The notes under the pieces are model-generated. The model had not been told where the DNA came from. It saw nothing but the letters and a program-made list of their open reading frames with translations, and ran no database searches. Below are positions 32,010 to 40,308 of a stretch of DNA of 64,000 nucleotides, in pieces (positions within the stretch are counted from its first letter, which is position 1; each line of letters starts with the position of its first letter). The translations under genes and the position numbers were made by a program. The DNA lies in contig DLBG01000035.1 of assembly GCA_002494135.1 (NCBI GenBank), positions 4,218 to 68,217 on the forward strand. Direction: 5' to 3'. This DNA is from Lachnospiraceae bacterium UBA7027 (GTDB lineage Bacteria; Bacillota; Clostridia; Lachnospirales; Lachnospiraceae).

Positions 32010-33458
32010 TTAATTCTCCGTATCGGCCACCATATCCACAAGACACCACTGACCGTTGTATTTTACAAAGAGGTAGGTGCTCGAAGTGGAATCCACAATG
32101 TCTTCGCCCGTACGTGTCAGATGCATGGGCTTGTCGAACCGGATGTGGCAGGAGAAGCAGTCGTCCGTATAGCGGATGTATTCTCCGATTTCCACGTTCT
32201 TGAATGCCGGATTCTGCAGGGTATGTGCGGAAGTAAAGGTAATATCGATTCCGCCCGCCCAGCCTTTTGCAAGGCCGTCATAGAAGGAATCCGGAATCAG
32301 ATACTGACGTACCTTGTCGAGTCCGTATTTTGCGCCTCCCAAATCGGCGGTCATAAACAGGCTCCAGGTCTCTGCAATATTCAAAGCCTCCGCAGAAAGA
32401 TCGGAAGGCATTTCGCTTTCGGTTCCGAATGCCGCCGTGAAGGTATTGCCGCTTAACGTACATCCGTGTTCTGTTCCGGCTTCATCCGTTACGGTTACCG
32501 TCGGCTGCGCCGAAAGAGCGGGGATTTTATACTCAACCATCTGCGGGATGGTTACATAATCGGAAGCGTTTGCAAAAAGCTTTAAGTTCGCATTATTGCC
32601 GGTCAGATAGTTGTCGGATACTTCCACACCGTTGACCATTACCTTGTATCCGGAGGGAGCGTTGATAATGTAATCCTGCGTATCGCCCGTTTTCTCAAGT
32701 TCTGCGGATTTTACCTCCCAGTCCATAATGGTAAGAATTCCCAGGATGACCTGCGGATTGACGGCCGTTAAGGTAACTTCCGCCACCGTTTCGCCGTCTG
32801 CCGTGATGTCATAAACCGGTTCCTCGGTGTTATAACTGTTGGCATCCTTTTCGTATGCAAGGGTTCTTCCGTTTGTCACGGAAAGAAGGTTGTTTAATTT
32901 TACATCTGCGGATTCAAACTGCGAAGCACTCTCCGAAACGAAACCTTCGGGGAGTTCGCCCCGTCCGAGGCTCTCCTTAAAACCGTTAAAATACTCTTCC
33001 ATCGCAAAAGTTGACTGGGATTTCTCGTATTTCTTCAGGGAACGGTTTACGTATCCGAGAAAGATCGCGCTGACAATCAGCAGGATCACGGTATATACAA
33101 GTAAAAAGCACAGATAAAAGAATCTGGAACGAATCCTGAATTTCTTCTTTCTGCCTCTTGCGGAAGCACTCCCTGAAGATGCGCTTCTTGAAGATGAGCT
33201 TCTTGCGGATGCGTTTCCGGAATTTCTGTAATCACGTTCCGAACTGCTTCTGTGAGAAGAAACACTCCTTGTACCGGCCGGTCTGCCCTGTGAAGAAGCG
33301 CTTCTGCTTCTTTGCGGTGCACCGGAAGATCTGTGCTGTGTCGAACCGTCTGATCTGCGCTGCGTACCTGTGGCGGATCTGCTGCCTGAAGGTCTGCTGC
33401 CCGAAGGACGGCCCGAACCCGATCTGCTTGAATTTGAGGGTCTTCTGTATTCGCTCAT
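32010..33458 (-). CDS. Membrane protein with Ser/Arg-rich cytoplasmic tail
   Basis: A 482-residue protein. The first 100 residues are Ser/Arg/Gly-rich with PSGSR repeats, the membrane helix lies at about 112-135 after KKKFRIRSR, and the rest is predicted extracytoplasmic. The outer part has two regions: a beta-rich domain with VMVNGVEVSDN (a PEGA- or carrier-like motif), then an alpha/beta region ending LFVKYNGQWCLVDMVADTE, typical of NTF2-like folds. Function unknown. The start is four bases after the glycosidase-like gene's stop, so they are co-transcribed. The 3' ends of this gene and MATE are three bases apart. Confidence 0.72.
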   Translation of the reverse strand: MSEYRRPSNSSRSGSGRPSGSRPSGSRSATGTQRRSDGSTQHRSSGAPQRSRSASSQGRPAGTRSVSSHRSSSERDYRNSGNASARSSSSRSASSGSASARGRKKKFRIRSRFFYLCFLLVYTVILLIVSAIFLGYVNRSLKKYEKSQSTFAMEEYFNGFKESLGRGELPEGFVSESASQFESADVKLNNLLSVTNGRTLAYEKDANSYNTEEPVYDITADGETVAEVTLTAVNPQVILGILTIMDWEVKSAELEKTGDTQDYIINAPSGYKVMVNGVEVSDNYLTGNNANLKLFANASDYVTIPQMVEYKIPALSAQPTVTVTDEAGTEHGCTLSGNTFTAAFGTESEMPSDLSAEALNIAETWSLFMTADLGGAKYGLDKVRQYLIPDSFYDGLAKGWAGGIDITFTSAHTLQNPAFKNVEIGEYIRYTDDCFSCHIRFDKPMHLTRTGEDIVDSTSSTYLFVKYNGQWCLVDMVADTEN

Positions 33459-33461
33459 GAC

Positions 33462-34574
33462 TTAGTTCCCTCCTTTCGGTCTTACCACGAAAGCGGTAGG
33501 CAGCTTCCAGGAAGAGTTCTGATAATAGAAGGTAACGGAAGTCATTTCCCAGTTTCCGTTGTATACCATGGTGGAGGAACTTCCGCCGTCAAGGTTTGCG
33601 GCATTGACTGCGCCGTATTCCTGCATGATGGCAATTAAGTCGGATGCGGTTGCTCCGAGATGTCCCGCGGTTCCGCGGCCGTCGGTTACGAGAAGCAGAA
33701 TGGCTCCGTCCGCACGCTGACCGATTACGGTTCTCGGATTGGCACCGCTGCCCTGTCCACCAAGCTGTCTGGGTTCTCCGTTGATAATCAGAGGTACAAA
33801 GTGGTTGTTGGAATCGGATGCTTCATCCTGGAAGGCAACCGCATCACGGATTCCTTTTTCCGCCACGTAGTTTTCAAATGCTCCGGCGCTCATGCCGGTG
33901 ATTTCCTCGACAATCAGGATATTTTCGTTGTTCATGCCGATGACGTAAAGGCCGGCCAGGCCTCCGGGATTGTTGTAGGTGATTTTACCGTCCTGAACAA
34001 CCACCCCCATGGGAGTACCGCCAGCATTACCCGTGGAAACATACAGGCCGCCGTTTACTCCGGCAACACCGCCCGCACCTTCCACAAGTTCGTTCAATTC
34101 TTTTCCGTACTTGCCCCAGGGATAGGTACTGCCTACGGCTACCTGCGAAGGATCCTTGATAATCAGCATCTTCGCAAAGAAAGAACGTCCGGAAATCTCC
34201 TCTAAGCGGATTCCGTTTTCGTCAAAGACTTCGGTATCCCCTTCCTCGGGCGTTTCGGATGTCTCCACTGTGATTAAGGAAGTATTCTGCTGCACTTCCA
34301 TCTTCTTCATGGCATTTGCATTGACAATCTCGTTGATTTCTTCATCGGAAACCAGCATATGGGCAACAAACTTTAACTGTCCGCTCTCCATAAGGGTTGT
34401 GATGAGAAGACTCTTCGTGGAATCGTTTTTAACCATTTTACGAAGCATGATGCCTACGGTTCCGGCAACGATGACAATGGTAACCGCCAAAACAATTACC
34501 ACGCGTAAAACCCATGTAAGAATGTTCTTAACGGGTGATTTTTTCTTTTTTCTTTTTCTACTGCTTACCGCCAA
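33462..34574 (-). CDS. Phosphodiester glycosidase (NAGPA domain) family protein
   Basis: A 370-residue protein with a basic N-terminus, a membrane helix (about 14-38) and an extracytoplasmic NAGPA domain. Family hallmarks are GVNGGLYVSTGNAGGTPMG, RTVIGQRADGAILLLVTDGR and AVNAANLDGGSSSTMVYNG. The family includes the human uncovering enzyme and bacterial proteins linked to exopolysaccharide or wall polymers; it hydrolyses sugar phosphodiesters. It has a good promoter at 34649-34678. Confidence 0.9.
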   Translation of the reverse strand: MAVSSRKRKKKKSPVKNILTWVLRVVIVLAVTIVIVAGTVGIMLRKMVKNDSTKSLLITTLMESGQLKFVAHMLVSDEEINEIVNANAMKKMEVQQNTSLITVETSETPEEGDTEVFDENGIRLEEISGRSFFAKMLIIKDPSQVAVGSTYPWGKYGKELNELVEGAGGVAGVNGGLYVSTGNAGGTPMGVVVQDGKITYNNPGGLAGLYVIGMNNENILIVEEITGMSAGAFENYVAEKGIRDAVAFQDEASDSNNHFVPLIINGEPRQLGGQGSGANPRTVIGQRADGAILLLVTDGRGTAGHLGATASDLIAIMQEYGAVNAANLDGGSSSTMVYNGNWEMTSVTFYYQNSSWKLPTAFVVRPKGGN

Positions 34575-34648
34575 CTCTTCCTCCGGTTATCGTCGTCATT
34601 CGACCACGTAATAAAACGAATCCGAAGATTCATATTCCCCAAAATGTA

Positions 34649-34678
34649 ATTATAACACAAGTACAAGATATTATGCAA
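34649..34678 (-). promoter_or_regulatory. Promoter for the glycosidase/membrane protein operon
   Basis: TTGCAT (34673-34678), an 18-base spacer and a perfect TATAAT (34649-34654) on the minus strand, 75 bases before the start codon at 34574. Confidence 0.6.
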
Positions 34679-34790
34679 ATTTTATGTGGTATCCCCATAT
34701 ATTGCGGCTGTGTGTCACGCTGCGGGGTTATTTGTCGCGTGCCTGCCGCCGTGTCTTCGCTGTCGTAAAGTACGGCGCGCGTACGAAAAA

Positions 34791-35789
34791 TCAATACAGG
34801 TTGTGATCCTCCTGCGCGAATGCCTGCCGTTTGCGTTCCAGTTCCTCTTCAAAGAGACGTCTGGCCTGTTCCTCACGGTCAAGCTGCGCTTCGATTTTAT
34901 GTAGTTCCGCCTTGGCCGCTATCTTGCGAATAAGCCTGAAAAGGAAGAACAGGGCAACCGCTCCGGCGATTCCGCCGATGTTGGCAAAGGTCCGGTAACT
35001 CGGGATCAGACGGAAATTCTCGTAAGCACCCTTTCCGGTAACCGGCAGGGATTGTACGGCATCGGAGCTGCCGTGATGATGGCCCGCCCAGTCGTTGTTG
35101 CATTTTAAGAAATAGTCATATACCACGGCGTGGTTCTGATCGTCCCAGGTTACGTCGATGTTGTACCAGACTCCGTCCACACAGACGCTGTTCCATTCGT
35201 GATTGCTGCCGAACTCACAGGTACAGGGAATGCCGAGTTCCTGCATAATCAGAAAGAACGACGAGGCATATCCGTTGCAGGCAGAGGACCGCAGATACAG
35301 ACAGTTGAACGCACCCCCGTTGATATACGAATACTTGTTAATCTGAATCAGATAATCATGGACAGCCTTTACCTTGTCGTAATCACTATCCAGTTTATTA
35401 TTTAGATTTTTGGCAATGGATTTTACGCGAAGGCGCGTAAAGAAAGCTGCGATTTTGGACGGTTTGCTGAATTTGAGCCTGGTCTTGTAGTGCGAGCCGG
35501 AAACGCTGTAGCGGTACTCATAATGATGCAGTTCCGCGCCGACGTACGGATTCTTCTTTAAAACTTCGGAAAAAACATGATCCAGCGTGGATTCCGAAGG
35601 ACAAACCGTGCTTTCAAACTTCACAACGCGTTTTCCGTCAACGGCAGCCTGCACGACAGCATTTAAAATCTGCTCATCGCTCGTAAGTGTTGCGGAAATC
35701 ACGCGGGTATGTGAAATCTTACCGATAATAAGGAGGCCTACAATTGCACCGATCAATATGAAGATGGCAATTTCAGGTCTTTTTCTCAT
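34791..35789 (-). CDS. Membrane-bound transglutaminase-like protein
   Basis: A 332-residue protein. An N-terminal membrane helix (about 8-26) leads to a transglutaminase-like cysteine-protease core with the triad visible: Cys in LRSSACNGYASSFF, His in FGSNHEWNSVCVDGVWYNID and Asp in the same string. A second membrane helix (about 268-288) and a charged cytoplasmic helix end the protein. Bacterial members act on wall peptides or proteins. It is co-oriented with the flotillin gene upstream, with a 137-base gap. Confidence 0.85.
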   Translation of the reverse strand: MRKRPEIAIFILIGAIVGLLIIGKISHTRVISATLTSDEQILNAVVQAAVDGKRVVKFESTVCPSESTLDHVFSEVLKKNPYVGAELHHYEYRYSVSGSHYKTRLKFSKPSKIAAFFTRLRVKSIAKNLNNKLDSDYDKVKAVHDYLIQINKYSYINGGAFNCLYLRSSACNGYASSFFLIMQELGIPCTCEFGSNHEWNSVCVDGVWYNIDVTWDDQNHAVVYDYFLKCNNDWAGHHHGSSDAVQSLPVTGKGAYENFRLIPSYRTFANIGGIAGAVALFFLFRLIRKIAAKAELHKIEAQLDREEQARRLFEEELERKRQAFAQEDHNLY

Positions 35790-35805
35790 ATTTTATCCTT
35801 TCACG

Positions 35806-35837
35806 GGAAGAACGCTCCCGAAGGAGCGTCCTCCCTA
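35806..35837 (-). other. Stem-loop in the leader of the transglutaminase-like gene
   Basis: On the minus strand ACGCTCC, loop TTCG, GGAGCGT form a perfect 7-bp stem, extended by GGGA/TCCC after a bulge. It has no T-tract, and it ends 17 bases before the start codon, next to the AAAGGA site. It may affect mRNA stability or translation. Confidence 0.5.
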
Positions 35838-35926
35838 AGTATGGAATCCCTTTTACACGGTATTGTCTGCTTCATCCCCGTTTTTCGGAGGGTATTGTTG
35901 TTTCTGCGTACCTTACGGGCTGTATG

Positions 35927-37453
35927 TTACTCCTGCACGGTTGCAGCGGAAACTTTCGTATTTCCTTCCGGATTCTGTACAACCAGATTTACATCTTCCA
36001 GTCCGGATAAATTGATATTGCGATTTACCTTGGCATCATAGGACTCAGCATTGATGATGTTCGCAAGATCGATGCCGGTGGCTTCTTTCATGCTTTCAAA
36101 AACCTTCGCCATAACAACCGGTACATTTCCGGCCACCTGCTCCACACCGTTGCCTGATCCTTCGCTGCCGCCGATGATGGTAATCTTGTCGATCTGTCCT
36201 AAAGGCTCCGCAACTTTCGCTGCGATATCGGGAAGAACCTTAATCATCATTTCCGCAACGGCTGCCTTGTTGTACTTCGCATATGCTTCGGCCTTCTTCT
36301 CCATGGCTTCCGCTTCCGCAAGACCTTTGGCTGCGATTGCCGCTGCCTCGGCTTCACCTACGGCACGGATACCGGCAGCTTCCTGTTCCTTGGCGTAACG
36401 TTCCGCTTCGGCCTGAGCCTTTCTGGCCTCTGCCTGACGGGTCGCTTCGAACTGTTTTGCTTCCGCATCTTTCTGACGCTGATACAGGTTAGCGTCGGCT
36501 TTCTGCTGAGCAGCATATTTGTCGGCCTCTGCCTGTTTCTTAACCTCTGCTTCCAGAGCCTGTTCCTTTACGGAAACCTCTTTCTGCTTTAACTCAATTT
36601 CACGTTCCTGACGGGCGATGTCCGCATTGGCCGTGGTAATTTCGATTGTTTTACGCTGTTCCTCTTTCTGGATTTCGTAAGCGGCATCCGCCATAGCCTT
36701 CTTGGTATCCGCATCCATCTGCAACTCGGATTTCTTGATTGCCAGTTCGTTCTGTTTCTTTGCAATCTCGGTCTGAGCGGCAACGTTTGCATCGTTGGAC
36801 TCTTTGTCGGCATTTGCCTGAGCGACTTTAATGTCTCTTTCGCTTTCGGCTCTCGCAATGGCTGCTGCCTTTTTAATCTTTACGATGTTATCGATACCGA
36901 GGTTCTCGATTACTTCATTTCCGTCCACGAAATTCTGAACGTTGAAGGAGATGATATCAAGTCCCATGGCTGCAAGGTCCGGTTCCGCGTTCTCTTTTAC
37001 GAGATTGGCAAATTTCTGACGGTCGGAAACCATTTCCTCGAGTTTCATTTTACCTACGATTTCACGAACGTTACCTTCCAGCACTTCCCGTGCGACGCTT
37101 GCGATATATTCGGTAGGACGGTTTAAGAAGTTCTCCGCCGCAAGATGCAGTTTGTCCGGTTCGGAACTAATCTTTACGTTAACGGTCGCATCCACGTTGA
37201 TGTTAATGTAATCCGCGGTCGGTACCGCATTGGATGTTTTTACGTCAATCGGGATCAGCCTTAAATTCAGCTTATCCAGTCTTTCAAAGAAAGGAACCCG
37301 GATGGTTGCTTTACCGATTGCAAATCTGGCTTTTCTTCTCAAACCGGAAATGATGTACGCCATGTCGGGGGGCGCCTTTACGTAACCGATAAAGAAGAAA
37401 ATCACCAACACGATAACTATAAACAAAATACCTGCTAAAATTTGAAACGGCAT
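35927..37453 (-). CDS. Flotillin-like SPFH/band 7 protein
   Basis: A 508-residue protein: an N-terminal membrane helix (about 2-24), an SPFH domain (about 30-210), then a long Ala/Glu/Lys-rich coiled coil (about 215-400) with the flotillin EA-repeats (GEAEAAAIAAKGLAEAEAME), and a variable tail. Flotillins scaffold membrane microdomains and associated proteins. No NfeD partner gene is adjacent. A perfect palindrome lies in its leader at 37481-37497. The start is supported by GGAGGAAAG upstream. Confidence 0.92.
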   Translation of the reverse strand: MPFQILAGILFIVIVLVIFFFIGYVKAPPDMAYIISGLRRKARFAIGKATIRVPFFERLDKLNLRLIPIDVKTSNAVPTADYININVDATVNVKISSEPDKLHLAAENFLNRPTEYIASVAREVLEGNVREIVGKMKLEEMVSDRQKFANLVKENAEPDLAAMGLDIISFNVQNFVDGNEVIENLGIDNIVKIKKAAAIARAESERDIKVAQANADKESNDANVAAQTEIAKKQNELAIKKSELQMDADTKKAMADAAYEIQKEEQRKTIEITTANADIARQEREIELKQKEVSVKEQALEAEVKKQAEADKYAAQQKADANLYQRQKDAEAKQFEATRQAEARKAQAEAERYAKEQEAAGIRAVGEAEAAAIAAKGLAEAEAMEKKAEAYAKYNKAAVAEMMIKVLPDIAAKVAEPLGQIDKITIIGGSEGSGNGVEQVAGNVPVVMAKVFESMKEATGIDLANIINAESYDAKVNRNINLSGLEDVNLVVQNPEGNTKVSAATVQE

Positions 37454-37480
37454 ATTCTTTCCTCCATTCTGTCATGCCCT

Positions 37481-37497
37481 GATTCGTCTGACGAATC
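37481..37497. promoter_or_regulatory. Perfect 17-bp palindrome upstream of flotillin (candidate operator)
   Basis: GATTCGTC-T-GACGAATC is an exact inverted repeat with 8-base arms and one central base. It lies 28 bases before the flotillin start codon, downstream of a TAGAAT -10-like sequence. The size suits a dimeric regulator. Confidence 0.5.
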
Positions 37498-37614
37498 CTT
37501 TTCTTGTTGAAAAATATTCTACCTGCTTCCCTTCCATAATAAAACAGCAATCTGTGTTAATGGAAGCTTTTTATTTTGCACTAATTGCAGAAATTGCAGA
37601 ACAGACTCCCGCGC

Positions 37615-38088
37615 TTACTCTCTTGCGTTAATCTGCTTCTCTACCCAAAGCTGCAGCTCTTCCACAGTCTGGGAAATCCGTTCAAGTTCTTCCTGAATGC
37701 TCTTAAAATCGGTCATTTCATCTTCCTCGATGGACCCGTCCGCAGTAATCTCAATCAGCCGGTCCCTGCATTTTTGTGCAGCCGTTAAGGAAGCAAGCAT
37801 CTCCAAAACGATTTGCGACAGATCCTTTACCTGCACTTCGGGAACGTAATGGTGGCCGATGGCACATTCTTTGGAGCAGTAATAATTGCAAAGTTCCGGT
37901 GCGTTATACTTCTTTGCCATTACCATTATTTCATCCGGGCGGGCATCGAATTTATTGTTTTCGATACGCTCTAAACGCTCCGGGGTGATGAATTCAAGCA
38001 TTTCGCTTGCCTTCTCGCGGCTTAATCCTCTTTCCTCCCGCAGGATCTGGTAAACGGATTTGTTTTCTTTTTTTGATACTCGTGGCAT
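37615..38088 (-). CDS. XRE-type HTH regulator with Cys cluster
   Basis: A 157-residue protein. I chose the start at 38088 because GGGGG lies seven bases before it; an ATG five codons upstream has no site. The N-terminal helix-turn-helix is VYQILREERGLSREKASEML. A Cys motif, CNYYCSKECAIGHH, follows, then helical segments that look like coiled coil to the end. The Cys motif could bind a metal. The regulator faces the tRNA-Pro gene and shares its promoter region. Target unknown. Confidence 0.82.
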   Translation of the reverse strand: MPRVSKKENKSVYQILREERGLSREKASEMLEFITPERLERIENNKFDARPDEIMVMAKKYNAPELCNYYCSKECAIGHHYVPEVQVKDLSQIVLEMLASLTAAQKCRDRLIEITADGSIEEDEMTDFKSIQEELERISQTVEELQLWVEKQINARE

Positions 38089-38160
38089 TTTAATTCCCCC
38101 CATTTAAACAGAATGTTAGGATGTATCTTTACGGATACGCGAATGATTTTACACGTACAA

Positions 38161-38189
38161 ATTTTAACACAGGAAAATACTCTTGACAA
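38161..38189 (-). promoter_or_regulatory. Promoter of the XRE regulator
   Basis: TTGTCA (38184-38189), a 17-base spacer and TAAAAT (38161-38166) on the minus strand. Its -35 overlaps the -35 of the divergent tRNA promoter by five bases. Confidence 0.6.
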
Positions 38190-38212
38190 ATGATGTCTTT
38201 TACTTATATAAT
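38183..38212 (+). promoter_or_regulatory. Promoter of tRNA-Pro
   Basis: A perfect TTGACA (38183-38188), an 18-base spacer and a perfect TATAAT (38207-38212). The transcript would start about 34 bases before the tRNA. This is the strongest promoter by consensus in the window. Confidence 0.8.
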
Positions 38213-38252
38213 AACCTGCGCAGGCCAAAAATACCTGCTCTTCATAACGACT

Positions 38253-38327
38253 CGGGGTGTGGCTCAGTTTGGCTAGAGCGCTGCCTTAGGGAGGCAGAGG
38301 TCGCAAGTTCGAATCTTGTCACTCCGA
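38253..38327 (+). tRNA. tRNA-Pro (anticodon AGG)
   Basis: A complete cloverleaf: acceptor CGGGGTG/CACTCCG with one G-T pair, D-stem GCTC/GAGC, anticodon stem CTGCC/GGCAG with loop TTAGGGA, and T-stem GCAAG/CTTGT around TTCGAAT. The anticodon (38288-38290) is AGG, with G37 as expected for proline. The discriminator base is A and CCA is not encoded. A34 implies conversion to inosine, unusual in bacteria outside tRNA-Arg but reported in Firmicutes. Confidence 0.93.
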
Positions 38328-38335
38328 CTTAAAAT

Positions 38336-38378
38336 AATCAAGGGATCGCGAATTTCGTAATCCCTTGATTTTTATTTT
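38336..38378 (+). terminator. Intrinsic terminator after tRNA-Pro
   Basis: ATCAAGGGAT pairs perfectly with ATCCCTTGAT across a 13-base loop, followed by TTTTATTTT. It lies nine bases past the tRNA. Confidence 0.9.
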
Positions 38379-38447
38379 CTAACCGATTTTTCTAACCGTT
38401 TTTTTCCACGCTCACAATTATATACTATTTATTTTATCTTTTGGGGT

Positions 38448-38543
38448 CATCTTCCGATAACTCTTTAAAATACCGTCAGAATATCTCTTTAAAATTCTGT
38501 CGGAATATCTCTTTAAATTCCGTCAGAAAATCTCTTCAAAATA
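38448..38543 (-). repeat. 24-bp tandem repeat crossing the HAD gene stop codon
   Basis: Four 24-base units, increasingly diverged, run from inside the HAD coding end past its stop. On the minus strand they read in frame as YFEEIF-stop-R, NLKRYSDR, ILKRYSDG and ILKSYRK. The first unit contains the TGA stop. Confidence 0.8.
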
Positions 38544-39203
38544 CGCCTTCACGTCAAAAAGCGAATCGAATTTCCTATGGCAAAGTCCCTTAATCTCATC
38601 ATCCGGCATCAGTAAATCGGGCACCATAATCGGTGACATGCCCGCCGCGTGTGCCGCGCGGATTCCGTTAAAGGAGTCTTCAATTACAAAATAATTCTTT
38701 TTATCGTTATCGAACTTATCCGAAACCAGCCCGGCTTTTTTTAGTTCGCCTGCCGCCAGAAGAAAAATCTCCGGATCGGGTTTAGACCTGCTGACCATGT
38801 CTCCGCCGATTACCAGATTAAAATAATCCAAAAGACCTGCATCCCCAAGTTCCGCTTCCACCACGGGCTTTCTCGTGGAGGAGGCTAAAGCCGTTACCAC
38901 GCCATGCTCTTTTAAAAATCCCAGAAGCTCGCGAATCCCGGGCTTTGTCGGGAGCTTTCCGCCGTCATATTTGGCGTGAAATCTTTCGGAAATCACCTGT
39001 TTATGCTTTCTGTAGTCAAAATCTTCTCCGAACTGTTCCTTAAACAGTCCCATTGTGGCAACGTCCGTAATCCCAATGCATCGGTAAATCAAGGTGTCCA
39101 CGCCCTTTAATCCGACTTCTTTTGCATACTCAATCCATAATTCACAAATCACTTTTTCGGAATCGAAAATGACTCCGTCCATATCAAAAATTACTGCCTG
39201 CAT
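38523..39203 (-). CDS. HAD-superfamily hydrolase (beta-phosphoglucomutase-like)
   Basis: A 226-residue HAD protein. Motif I is FDMDGVIFDSE (nucleophile Asp and acid/base Asp), motif II lies in TALASSTRK, the Lys of motif III is in SKPDPEIFL and motif IV is VIEDSFNGIRAAHAAG. The C1 cap is helical, as in phosphoglycolate phosphatase and beta-phosphoglucomutase. Substrate unknown. Its 3' end forms the first unit of a 24-bp tandem repeat that runs past the stop. Confidence 0.9.
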   Translation of the reverse strand: MQAVIFDMDGVIFDSEKVICELWIEYAKEVGLKGVDTLIYRCIGITDVATMGLFKEQFGEDFDYRKHKQVISERFHAKYDGGKLPTKPGIRELLGFLKEHGVVTALASSTRKPVVEAELGDAGLLDYFNLVIGGDMVSRSKPDPEIFLLAAGELKKAGLVSDKFDNDKKNYFVIEDSFNGIRAAHAAGMSPIMVPDLLMPDDEIKGLCHRKFDSLFDVKAYFEEIF

Positions 39204-39275
39204 CTTTCTTTTACCCGGTGCGTACAGCGACCTTTTCTCTCCTTCGATTTTATAAAATTCCGAATCTTTTCCAAA

Positions 39276-39308
39276 AATGGACCACTAACCCCGTCCCCAT
39301 GGTCCATT
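39276..39308. repeat. Intergenic palindrome with 9-bp arms (REP-like)
   Basis: AATGGACCA and TGGTCCATT form a perfect 9-bp inverted repeat around a 15-base C-rich loop (CTAACCCCGTCCCCA). It lies between divergent genes and has no T-tract at the stem. It may be a dispersed REP-type element, which needs a genome-wide count. Confidence 0.5.
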
Positions 39309-39435
39309 ATATCAAAAAAAGCGGGGGAATTTCCCATAAAATTATCTTTCTGTTTACGTTATATGTTACAGAGACATAAATTACGGCATGAAGCCGCTGC
39401 ATAATCCGTAAAAATCCGCTGCAAAGGAGCCTTAA

Positions 39436-40206
39436 ATGAAAAACAAAAAAGTCCTCATTCCAGTATTCATCATCGCAGGATGCCTGCTTACCGCACTTCT
39501 TGCGGTTTTCGTGTTTTTCGCGGTTTTCTTGACAAGAGTCCGCAATGTACTGCCCTTCCCCGTACTAAGTTCCGCAAAGCGGACGGGAAAGACGATCGTT
39601 GCAACCGTCACGCCGGACAGACTCTCGGCACAGAAACTGAAAAAGGTCGGTAAGCATATTCTGTACGAAGAGGATTTCTTTGAGCGCTGCTATCTTGATA
39701 AAGAGGAAAAGAACGCAGTCCTTGATGTCTTACCGAAAATCGACAGGCAGTTAACGGATGACGTCTGTCTTACCATGATGAACAGAAGCGACGGAACACT
39801 CGGCTACGATTATCGATTCGGATTCTATCAGATGCTTAACGGTGCCGTTATCGACGACACCTTTGAAGAAGTCATTGTCAATGACGGCAGAATCACCGTC
39901 ACTGCGAGCGGCTCGAAACCGTTTATTTCCGGAATCCAGCCCCCGGAATCGCAGAATATTGCCTCCGTAGACGATATCTATGATATTGTCCTTGAGCACT
40001 GCAATGCCCATAAGCGGGAAATGACCCTTTCCGAGTCGGAACCCTTAAAAGGCACCTATGTTTTAAAATACGGTCTGATTGCCCCGACACAGTCTTTCGA
40101 CTACTATTACTTTTTTACCGTCAATGAATACAGCCACTTAAAAGTAAGCCCGTATACCGGCGAAATTTATGAAGAGTACTACTGGAACGGAGTCTATATA
40201 GACTGA
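39436..40206 (+). CDS. Membrane-anchored protein of unknown function
   Basis: A 256-residue protein with an N-terminal membrane helix (about 6-32) and an extracytoplasmic alpha/beta domain. The domain contains two stretches reminiscent of PepSY-like repeats (near 170-190 and 235-252: SPYTGEIYEEYYWNG), but I do not make a firm family call. GGAG lies eight bases before the ATG. It precedes the polytopic membrane protein at 40309 with a short hairpin between them. Function unknown. Confidence 0.6.
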   Translation: MKNKKVLIPVFIIAGCLLTALLAVFVFFAVFLTRVRNVLPFPVLSSAKRTGKTIVATVTPDRLSAQKLKKVGKHILYEEDFFERCYLDKEEKNAVLDVLPKIDRQLTDDVCLTMMNRSDGTLGYDYRFGFYQMLNGAVIDDTFEEVIVNDGRITVTASGSKPFISGIQPPESQNIASVDDIYDIVLEHCNAHKREMTLSESEPLKGTYVLKYGLIAPTQSFDYYYFFTVNEYSHLKVSPYTGEIYEEYYWNGVYID

Positions 40207-40231
40207 GTGGAAGATATGCGGTATCTGTGAT

Positions 40232-40251
40232 ACAATAACGAAAGTTATTGT
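40232..40251 (+). other. Stem-loop with GAAA tetraloop between two membrane-protein genes
   Basis: ACAATAAC and GTTATTGT form a perfect 8-bp stem closed by GAAA. It follows the stop of the upstream gene by 25 bases. The T content downstream is too low for a confident terminator. Confidence 0.45.
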
Positions 40252-40276
40252 TACGCTAAATTCGAAGATTTTATGA

Positions 40277-40282
40277 TATAAT
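40277..40282 (+). promoter_or_regulatory. -10 element before the polytopic membrane protein
   Basis: A perfect TATAAT 26 bases before the start codon at 40309. No -35 at normal spacing is convincing (TTGTTA is 23 bases away). Confidence 0.4.
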
Positions 40283-40308
40283 GACATCCGAAAGGATAAT
40301 TCAGCGTC

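Noticed and set aside
34766..34790. Terminator after the transglutaminase-like gene
   Set aside because: A GTACG/CGTAC stem is present, but only three Ts follow, too few to call an intrinsic terminator.
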